Translations under genes and position numbers: made by a program
Notes under the pieces: model-generated
Databases searched by the model: none
Seen by the model: the letters and a program-made list of their open reading frames with translations, nothing else
What the model was told of the DNA's origin: nothing
Source: CAZLMW01 sp964560875
Lineage (GTDB): Bacteria > Myxococcota_A > UBA9042
NCBI GenBank assembly: GCA_964560875.1
Contig: CAZLMW010000147.1
Span: 1 to 18,770, forward strand
Direction of reading: 5' to 3'
Length of the DNA stretch: 18,770 nt
In this document: in pieces, positions 1-7,800 of the stretch
How the letters are laid out: every line of letters starts with the position of its first letter
Position numbering within the stretch: the stretch's first letter is position 1

Positions 1-20
1 CTTCAGCCGGGGTCGTTAAG

Positions 21-78
21 TGACCGGCATTGGCGCTAACCCGGGCCAACCCCAATGACCGGCATTGGCGCTAACCCG
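21..78. repeat. Two-copy 23-bp direct repeat, 35-bp period
   Basis: A 23-bp unit beginning TGACCGGCATTGG and ending GCTAACCCG occurs exactly twice, at 21-43 and 56-78. The copies are separated by 12 bp (44-55). The first copy lies close to the window edge, so more copies could exist upstream. The unit contains an imperfect palindromic core, TTGGCGCTAA (8 of 10 positions symmetric). The sequence does not show a function. It could be a pair of protein-binding sites for a gene to the left, or part of a small tandem array. The spacer is too short for a CRISPR array. Confidence 0.85.
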
Positions 79-89
79 CCTTTTCTCGC

Positions 90-110
90 GACGTCAGTCG
101 GTCTGACGTC
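90..110. repeat. Perfect 8-bp inverted repeat, 5-bp centre
   Basis: The arms GACGTCAG (90-97) and CTGACGTC (103-110) are exact reverse complements around TCGGT. No T-tract follows on either strand, so it is not a convincing intrinsic terminator. It lies between the direct repeat and the end of the minus-strand operon. A dyad operator for a gene outside the window is possible but unproven. Confidence 0.6.
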
Positions 111-196
111 CAATCTGCTGCGTCCTCGGGCGAGTGCTCGGTCTCGCCCCGGCAGCATCGCCCCGGCAAGCCGCCCCGTAGCCGCCTTGCCGCCCC

Positions 197-235
197 AAAA
201 GAAGAGCGGGGTCGCCCCGAAGGACAACCCCGCTC
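197..235 (-). terminator. Intrinsic terminator of the metzincin operon
   Basis: Read on the minus strand, 42 bp beyond the stop of the preceding gene, the RNA folds into a continuous 14-bp stem. The left arm is GAGCGGGGUUGUCC, the loop is the stable tetraloop UUCG, and the right arm is GGGCGACCCCGCUC. All 14 positions pair, two of them as G-U wobbles. The U-rich tract UUCUUUU follows directly. This is the full rho-independent terminator signature and marks the end of the transcript carrying the two metzincin genes. Confidence 0.88.
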
Positions 236-277
236 GCTAATCGTTAGCCGTTTCTCGATGCCGGCGGAGCGGCGGTG

Positions 278-3200
278 CTACCACGACTCGTAGGTGTCGT
301 GCATGGCACGGAGCACCTCGAGCAGCGAGACACGGAATTGGTACTCGCTGAACAGGTAGTTGTTCTGCAACGTGCCAAGGTTGTTGAACTGGTCGAGTGC
401 GCTCTGGGCGGCCTCGATGTTCATGCAACCCGGGTTGAGCAGGTCCTCGCTGACCTTCGGTGCCACGTAGATCTTGCCCGACAGCGGGTCGGTGAACGTG
501 CACTTGGTCACACCCTTGGGGATGTCGATCTCGGTGTAGTGGCCCTCGAGGAAGATGCGGCTCGTGTCCATGTAGCTGCGGTCGTAACCACGGGTGGTCA
601 TCGCCATACCGTAGAGGTTGCCGAGCAGCGGCATACGGAAGCGGCTCGACGGGAAGGTCGGGCGCGCATCGGGGAAGAGGTAGTACTTGCGGCAGCCAAC
701 CTGCTTGTCAGCCGGGACCTTCGCGAAGTCTTCGCAGGCCTTGGCGCACGCTTCACCGGTACCACCGACGAGGTGACGCGGCTCGAGCGTATCGGGCTTG
801 CCGCTGCCGCCGCCGTTGAGGACGCACCAGCCGTAGTGATCGCTGTTCTCGGTGCCGACACCCGACAGCAGGTTCAGGATCTTCTTGGGGAAGAGGGTGA
901 ACGGGCTGGCCAGGTAGCGACGCGCGTCTTCGAACTGGTTGACCTTGAAGTACCAGAGCGACGGCGTGGGATCAGCGAGCATGACGAAGGCCCACAGGCG
1001 GTCGTAAATCTGACCACCGCTGACCGGACGGCCTGAGTAACCGGCGAAGTCCCAGCCTCCGTACAGGCGACGTGCGCCGTCGGTCTCGAGAATCAGCTGA
1101 CAGTCGGTGAGGCTGCTCTGCTCGCGATCGTCGTACGGTTCAAAGCGCTTACGCAGCGAGTTGTAGCAGTAGTAACCGGGTGCCGGGCGGCCGATGACCT
1201 GCCCGAGCTTGTTGGTCGTCTCGGCCGCCGCGAGCGCGCCCGACAGACCACCGTTGGGGTCCTGGTCGTACTCGGTGCCGAACTTCTTCTTCCACCAATC
1301 GCCCTTGCTGTAGTGGTCCATCTGGACGGTGAACCATTCAAGCTGGCGACGAGCACCGGCGAAGTAGCTGTAAACGCGACCCGAGTAGTTGTTGGGGTGG
1401 AACGTCACGCTGTCGCCAGCGTAGCCGTAGAAGTACCAGTACTGCTCGTAGTTATCGAGGTAGTTGCGGGCGATTTCCAACTCGTCGGCGCCCTCGTCCC
1501 ACGTCGAGCAGGTCGGCGTGCGGCGGTTGTACTCGTCGGAGCAGAAGCGGTAGGGCACCTCAACTTCGTCGAGCGTCTTGCAGTACTTGTCCGAGCCGAA
1601 CTTGGCGCACTCGCCGACACCACCGCAGTCCGCGACGGTCTCGCACCTCTTGCCCTTGAAGAGCTTCCAGTCGACGTTGCGGCGGTCGTACATGTTCTTG
1701 ACGTTGCCGAAGTACTTGGGAAGCGACGAGTAGTGAAGCTTGCGCGTCAGGCGGTTCATGACGTCGTTGCCGAGGTGCTTGACCTCCTGGGCGCCGGGCG
1801 AGGTGTCCGACGGCTCCGCGAGGAAATCCTGCGCCGCGGGCAGGCCCTTCTTGGGCGACTTGGTCAGGTCCGGCGGGTTGTTGAAGACCTCGACCATGTT
1901 GCCGTAGGCGAACTTGATGGCCGCGTGATCGTAGTGGCCCAGGCCCGCGAAGCGACCGTTGAACTTGGCGGTGTAGTCCATGACCGACGCGAGCATCTTC
2001 TCGCGGATGTTGGCCTTGGCCTGCGCGGGGGTGTCGCGCTGCCATGGGTTGACGACGTCGCCGTTGGTGTCCGTCTTGGCCGACCAGTATTCCTGGTGGA
2101 AGTTGAGCGTATCGGTGCTCGCCTCGAAGTTGTGGCGCAGGCCGAGCGTGTGGCCGAGCTCGTGCAGCTGAGTGCCCTCGTAGATGCGTGCCCACAGCTC
2201 CTGCTTGATGCCGGGGCGGAGCGACTCGACGATCTTGCGGCCGATCTGCTGCGTCTTGGTGACGATGGTGTCGTTGGTGTCGGTGTACAGCGGGCTGGGC
2301 AGGAACTTGTTGGGCTCGGCGAACGGGCTGCCACCACGCGCGGTGTTCACCGCGACGCGCAGTCGCTGCATCATGACCTGGCTGCTGCACTGAACCCACT
2401 GGGTCTTGTCGCCGATCTTCTTGCAGACCTTGCCCTTCTGGTCGCCCGTGGCCTGCCACTCACCGGCGGTGGCGCAGTCGCCCTTGTCGGCGGCTTCGGT
2501 GGTGGAGAGCAGCTTGTCCCAGTTGAAGACCAGCTCTTCCTTGCTCGTCGCGAACGCCTTGCAGAAGGCCTCGTCGAACTTGGTGCCGTACTGCTTGGCG
2601 AGACCGAGGATCGCGGTATCGGCGAACTCGGCGAGATAGATGTTGCGCTGAGCGAGGTCGCGCTTGACCTTCTCGCGCTTGTTCATCCCCGCGATGTGAC
2701 CCCAGGTGGCGAGGCTCATCTGCTTGACGGCGCTCTCGTCGAGCTCAACCGCGCCGCCCTTCTTGACACGCGGGTCCTTGAAGATGCCCTGCACCCAGTT
2801 GGTGTTGTCCATCGCGATGAGCTTGGCTTCCAGCGCCTTGTTGGTGCGGATCGCCGCCATACGGTTGGCGCCCCAGGTGGTGGCGTCGTCGGCGTGCATC
2901 ACGCCGCTGGTCTTCAAGTTGGCGCGAACCTGCGGGTCGATCATGTTCTTGACGTAGGCCTGCGCCGCCTTGGTCGACGTCGGGCCGCTCTGGCCGTAGC
3001 GCTTGAGGGCCTGCGCCTTGAGCAGGAACTTGCGCTCGGACTGCCGCTTGATGTCGTTGAAGTCCTTGATGCCCGCGGCGAACTCGATCGTGCGCATCGC
3101 AGCTTCGGCGCCGCGCTTCATGGCCGCCGTGTAGCTGTGCGCGAAGCCGGCGATCGTCTCACCGGTCAGCGGGTCAGCAGCGGTCGGGCCGTAGCCGTAC

Positions 3201-4858
3201 AGGCCGATCTGAATCGGGTTGGGGACGGCGTGCAACGTCGAGTAACGCAGGTCACCGAACTGGTGGACCGTGTCCATGTTGCGGCAGAACTTCGCGCCAA
3301 TGTCGGTGCCGGAGTAGTGGGCAACCCAACCTTCGGCGTGCTTGAAGCCCGCGGCGATCGCCGACTTGGCCATCGCGTCGCTGTTCTCGCAGAGCACGTA
3401 CATCGGATGCTTGGGCCAGTTGTCCTTCATGCACTTTTCGTAGTCAGCGCCCTTCTTCGTGCCGCAGCCGCCCTTGTGGTAGGCGACGACCTCTTCGAAC
3501 GGCTCGCTCCAGGCTTGCGCCATCCGCACGGCGGCCTGCACCAGCTCGCGCGGGTGCGTTTCGTTGAGGTAGTACACGATGGGCGTCGGGCTCATCTTGC
3601 TGTAGTCGAAGTCGCCTGACCACGTCTCATTGCCGTCCTTATCCTTGACCATCTTCTTGACGTAGCGGTCCCAGATGCGGTGCTGGTTGGCGCGGCGGAT
3701 GGCGCCCGAGTAGGTGTTGCCGTACTCGGTGCTGTAGGTGCGACGCTCGGCGCGGAAGTAGCCGAATTTCTCAAGCTCGACGTCATCGAGGTCGCGCGGT
3801 ACGAACTTGCGGTTGTCGCCTTCCTTGAACTGCGGGACCTGCAGGAAGAATTGGCGCTGCTTCACTTCCTCGCTGATGCAGTCGTAAATGCCGCCGCTGT
3901 ACCACGGGTAGAACAGGCAGATCGGCAGCGAGTCACCCCACCAGCCTTTCACGTTGATCGACGGCGCCTTGGCGATCAGGCGGTACGCGAACGTGATGTA
4001 GGTCTGCGGAACGTCGTCGCCAAAGCGGTAGTCTGTGCCCACCTCGAAGCCTTCACCCTCGGGGGCGCCGTCGCCTTCGAAGATCACCTCACCGTCGAGG
4101 CCCGACGGGTTGGTCTCACGCGCTTCCCAGCCAGCACCCCAACTGATGCGGGCAAACTCGCGCTGATACCATTCCCGGTCGGTGGTGTTCTCGGACAGGA
4201 CGTTGTTCTTCTCGCCCGACGCGGCGCTGTAGCCGCGCAGGATGTCGAAGTGGCTGGTGATCGGGTAGATGAACACCGGCGCGCCGCGGTAGACGTAGCG
4301 GATGCTTTCCATCACGCATCTGCCCGTGTTGTCCGACTCACCGTACAGCTTCGGGTTGGCCGGGTTGGCGCACCACGCGCCGTCCATGCAGTCGGTCTTC
4401 TCGGTCTTTGTCGTGCAGGGAACGGTCATGCCGTCCTGTAGAACCGCGCGCTTGAGGACGTTGCCGTCCTTGTCCTTCATCGGCTCGTCGGCGTCGGATT
4501 TTTGCGCGTAGACCTCCGAGCCCGCGATGAACTCGTAGGTCTTGTAGAAGAAGAGCGAATTCTCCTGGAACTGGAAGACGCCGCGGACGGTGCCGCCCAT
4601 CGCGCCCGGGAAGGTGCTCGCTGTCGTGAACTGCGTCTTGACGACGGTCCCGTGGGCGTAGAATTCCTTGCCGAGCAGGTCCGCCTTCTTGACGTAGTTG
4701 GGCTGGACCCGGTTGATGTCCTCGAGATCCTGCGCGCAACCGACGGCTGCGAACGCGGCGAGGGCAATTAGGGCTGGGAGGCGAATGGCTTTCATGGCCG
4801 TGTCTCGCATGTTGGTGTGCTGGGTAAAGGTCTTGCTGCGGTCGTAAAGCATGTTCAT
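278..4858 (-). CDS. Giant lipoprotein Met-zincin metallopeptidase A (1526 aa)
   Basis: Predicted outer-membrane-anchored zinc metallopeptidase; substrate unknown. The hydrophobic stretch after K23-R26 ends in the lipobox AAVGC, with acylated Cys41. The zinc motif HELGHTLGLRH starts at H899: ligands H899, H903 and H909, catalytic E900. The Met-turn SVMDY has Met960, and VPYRFCSDEY follows. These features match the EcxA-like Met-zincin (DUF4953) families that carry DUF5117-type N-terminal parts. The block PIVYYLNETHPRE starts near residue 426. Two four-cysteine modules are seen, at C148-C181 and C1072-C1093. The start at 4858 is chosen because GGGAG lies 7 nt upstream. An ATG at 4795 would give a more typical 20-aa signal peptide but has only a weak ribosome site; a TTG at 4864 is less likely. 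It is a paralogue of the upstream gene and lies 12 bp from it. The peptidase family call is firm; the biological role is not known. Confidence 0.88.
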   Translation of the reverse strand: MNMLYDRSKTFTQHTNMRDTAMKAIRLPALIALAAFAAVGCAQDLEDINRVQPNYVKKADLLGKEFYAHGTVVKTQFTTASTFPGAMGGTVRGVFQFQENSLFFYKTYEFIAGSEVYAQKSDADEPMKDKDGNVLKRAVLQDGMTVPCTTKTEKTDCMDGAWCANPANPKLYGESDNTGRCVMESIRYVYRGAPVFIYPITSHFDILRGYSAASGEKNNVLSENTTDREWYQREFARISWGAGWEARETNPSGLDGEVIFEGDGAPEGEGFEVGTDYRFGDDVPQTYITFAYRLIAKAPSINVKGWWGDSLPICLFYPWYSGGIYDCISEEVKQRQFFLQVPQFKEGDNRKFVPRDLDDVELEKFGYFRAERRTYSTEYGNTYSGAIRRANQHRIWDRYVKKMVKDKDGNETWSGDFDYSKMSPTPIVYYLNETHPRELVQAAVRMAQAWSEPFEEVVAYHKGGCGTKKGADYEKCMKDNWPKHPMYVLCENSDAMAKSAIAAGFKHAEGWVAHYSGTDIGAKFCRNMDTVHQFGDLRYSTLHAVPNPIQIGLYGYGPTAADPLTGETIAGFAHSYTAAMKRGAEAAMRTIEFAAGIKDFNDIKRQSERKFLLKAQALKRYGQSGPTSTKAAQAYVKNMIDPQVRANLKTSGVMHADDATTWGANRMAAIRTNKALEAKLIAMDNTNWVQGIFKDPRVKKGGAVELDESAVKQMSLATWGHIAGMNKREKVKRDLAQRNIYLAEFADTAILGLAKQYGTKFDEAFCKAFATSKEELVFNWDKLLSTTEAADKGDCATAGEWQATGDQKGKVCKKIGDKTQWVQCSSQVMMQRLRVAVNTARGGSPFAEPNKFLPSPLYTDTNDTIVTKTQQIGRKIVESLRPGIKQELWARIYEGTQLHELGHTLGLRHNFEASTDTLNFHQEYWSAKTDTNGDVVNPWQRDTPAQAKANIREKMLASVMDYTAKFNGRFAGLGHYDHAAIKFAYGNMVEVFNNPPDLTKSPKKGLPAAQDFLAEPSDTSPGAQEVKHLGNDVMNRLTRKLHYSSLPKYFGNVKNMYDRRNVDWKLFKGKRCETVADCGGVGECAKFGSDKYCKTLDEVEVPYRFCSDEYNRRTPTCSTWDEGADELEIARNYLDNYEQYWYFYGYAGDSVTFHPNNYSGRVYSYFAGARRQLEWFTVQMDHYSKGDWWKKKFGTEYDQDPNGGLSGALAAAETTNKLGQVIGRPAPGYYCYNSLRKRFEPYDDREQSSLTDCQLILETDGARRLYGGWDFAGYSGRPVSGGQIYDRLWAFVMLADPTPSLWYFKVNQFEDARRYLASPFTLFPKKILNLLSGVGTENSDHYGWCVLNGGGSGKPDTLEPRHLVGGTGEACAKACEDFAKVPADKQVGCRKYYLFPDARPTFPSSRFRMPLLGNLYGMAMTTRGYDRSYMDTSRIFLEGHYTEIDIPKGVTKCTFTDPLSGKIYVAPKVSEDLLNPGCMNIEAAQSALDQFNNLGTLQNNYLFSEYQFRVSLLEVLRAMHDTYESW

Positions 4859-4873
4859 CGTCAAACTCCCTTA
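4859..4873 (-). promoter_or_regulatory. Shine-Dalgarno overlapping the upstream stop codon
   Basis: On the minus strand the sequence runs TAAGGGAG, then TTTGACG, then ATG. The TAA stop of metzincin B abuts GGGAG, which lies 7 nt before the ATG of metzincin A. A ribosome finishing B would rest on the initiation site of A, which suggests translational coupling. It also decides the start choice for A at 4858. Confidence 0.75.
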
Positions 4874-7800
4874 CGCGCCGATCGAGCCGTAGAGGGCGTA
4901 CAGGCGACGGAAGTAGTCGAGAATCTCGAGCTCTTGCTTCATCCGGTCGTAGATCTTCAGCTTCTCGGTGCCCTTGGCGAGCTGCCACTGCTGCTTGAGC
5001 TCGTTGAGCTTCTTGACGATGTAGTGCGTCGGCGAGAAGAAAGTCTGGCTGTAGTTGGGCCGCGGCGCGACGTAGGTCTTCTTGCCGATCGGGTCGAAGT
5101 ACTCGTCGACGCAAACCGCAGGCGGCGTGCCACCACCGTTGGGCGGCGTGGCGCTGCCGCAGTTGACCAGGCCGGACGTGCCGAACTTGTGGGAGCCGCC
5201 GCTACCCTTGAGCCAGACGGCCATGCCGTCGGTGTAGCTCGGGTCGAAGCCGGCGGGCAGGTTGACGATGGCCATCGTCGCCGCCCACAGACGCAGCGTA
5301 AGGTTGTTGATGCTTGGAGGCACGCGCGCCTTGGTCGGGTTGACCGGCGTGAAGGGATCGCGCGGCTCGTAGCTGAGCTTGCCGCCCGTGCCCGACTTGA
5401 CGTAGCCGCCGATGTGCTCGACTGAGCCTGCCGCGACGCCGCCGAGGATCTCCGAGAGCTCCTTGGGGTAGAGGGTGTTGAAGCCGATGGCTGTGCCGCG
5501 GAACAGCGGCAGCTGCTCACCAACGAAGTCGGTCAAGAAGCTCGCCGAGGAGTTCACCATCGACAGGATGGCGCTGATCTTCTCCCACATCGAGCCGATC
5601 CACAGCGGGTGCAGCGCGTAGTAGTAGCCGTTGTCGGTCGCGAACGTCGTGTACGGCAGCTTGCCAACGCCGATCGGGACATCCAGCTGGCTGCCCTTGG
5701 CACCCTCGGTGAAGCTGATATTGGTGTAGACGTTGTTCTTCGAATCGAACGCGTACGAACCGGGCGCCGGCGACGTGAGGATGGCCGTGAGCGAGCGGAA
5801 CGCCATCTCGGACGCCTCGCGCAGACCCTTCATGTACATCGGGTGGTTGTCGTAGAAGGGGAAGAACGAGTAGATGCGGAAGATGTTGTTGTAGACAGCG
5901 TAGTAGCGAGCGGCCGCCATGATCGGCAGGAGCCAGCGGCTGCTGATGCGCGCCATGTAGCTGTTGGGAGAGCCGCCGTAGCCAAAGAACAGGCGGTCGC
6001 GCTTGAACGCGTCGTAGATGTAGTACTCCCGCATGTGCTGCTGGGCGTGGTAGACGATCTCCTGCATGTGGGCGCCGGTGTCGAAATAGTAGCAAGCCAG
6101 CGAGCCGCCACGGTATTCGTCGCTGCAGTACTTGTAAGGCACCTCGAAGTAGGTCTGGTCGTAGACGCTGCGGCCGTACTTGCCGGCGACATCGGGCTCG
6201 GATTGCACCAAGAAGGTCGGCACCGAGTCACGCTTGAGCAGGTACTTGGGCGGCATCCAGTTGTTCAGGTACATGAACGGGTGGGTGATGGACCCCGCGA
6301 ACCGCCAGCCGCTGGTGCGGATACGCCACGCTGATCCCTGCGGCGTGCCGGCGACCTTGGCGTACTTCTCGAGCTGACGGCGCGAGAAGCTCATATCGGC
6401 GAAGACCTCCGTCATGCGACCGTAGCCGTACTTGATGGCCGCGACGTCGTACTTGCCGAGGCCTTCGAAGTCGGCGTTGATCTTCTGGCCGTAGTCCATA
6501 ATCGAGCTGTACTGGTACTCGGTGCGGCGCTTCTCAATCTCGGCCTTGGTCGGCGCCGGACGCGGCATGAATTTCTTCATGCCCTGGGTCTTGGTCGAGA
6601 CGAGCAGCGTCGTGCGCGCCTTGCCGGTCAGCTGGTTGACGCAGGTGCCGCTGCAGATTTCGCCGCTCTGGCAGTCGTCGTTGGCCTTGCACCCGATCTT
6701 GGCGCCGCACCAGCCGTCCGCGCGACAGATGCCGCCGGCCGATTCGCAGTCCTTGTCACCGGCGCACTCAAAGTAGCTGTCGACGGTGCCCGTGCACTGG
6801 CCGAGCTTGGTGCCGTTGGTGTCCACGCAGCTGTTGCTGCCGCAGGTGTAGCCGCTGGGGCATTCGCTGTCGTTGGAGCACTGCAGGTACTTGCAAGTCT
6901 CGCCGAGCGTCTGCTCGCACAGGTCGTTGGCGACAACCGAACCGAACTGGGTCTTGATCGACGCGCAGTAGACCGGCTCCTTCTCACGAATCTCGTAGTA
7001 GGGGTCGAAGTAGTTGAGCACGTCAGCGGACCCCGCGAAGTTGTGGCGCAGGCCGAAGGTGTGGCCGAGTTCGTGCTCGAGGACGCCGCGGTAGATGGCG
7101 TTTTGCATGGCGATGCGGAGCGCGGCGCCCTTGTAGCAGGACTGGTTGCCGATGTTGTCGGCGGGCACCTCGGTGGGCTCCTGGCCCTTGGCGCACTTCA
7201 AGCGCTTGGCCAGACCGATGAGCGCCGGGTCGACAAAGTCGCGGGCGTAGATGTTGTGGATGCCGAGGAACTGCATCCGCTTCTTCTCGTCGATCCTGCT
7301 GACGGTCGGCGACGCCCACTTCACGGGGGAAGCCTGCGCGAGGATCTTGTCGTCGAGCGGATCGCCGGGCTGGTAGTCGCCACCGGTGAGGGCCAGCGCC
7401 ATCTCGTCGTTGACGAGCGCGCGCTCGAGCGAGGTGCCCTTGAGCTTGTCCCAGCGGGCCTTGACCTCGTTCATATCGAAGCTTGTGTTCTCGTTGAAGA
7501 ACTTCTCGGCGAGCTTCTTGGGGTTGGCCAGCTCGTGCATCTCCTTTTCGGCGGCGGCGAGCTCCTGCGGGGTCGCACCCTTGAAGAACTTCTGCAGCTG
7601 CTCGTCGTCGAGGCGGCCGAAGATCTCCTTGCGGATGTCCTTGGTAGCGCGCTTCTTGGCGCCGTCGACCGTGAAGTAGTTCGCGTCGCGCTGCGGCTGA
7701 TTCTCAGCGCCGGGGGCATGACCACCTGAGCCGTTACCGCTCTTGGCAGCGCCGAATTCGGTGTGGTCGCCGGGGGTCGCGAACGCCTTGAGGTAGCTCT

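Noticed and set aside
21..78. Short CRISPR array
   Set aside because: Only two repeats, a 12-bp spacer, and no cas genes; CRISPR spacers are normally near repeat length.
1313..3619. Long plus-strand open frame (768 codons) opposite metzincin A
   Set aside because: Its translation is a Val/Leu/Arg/Ala-rich shadow of the GC-rich codon pattern of the real gene. It has no domain, and the opposite strand encodes a peptidase with intact motifs.
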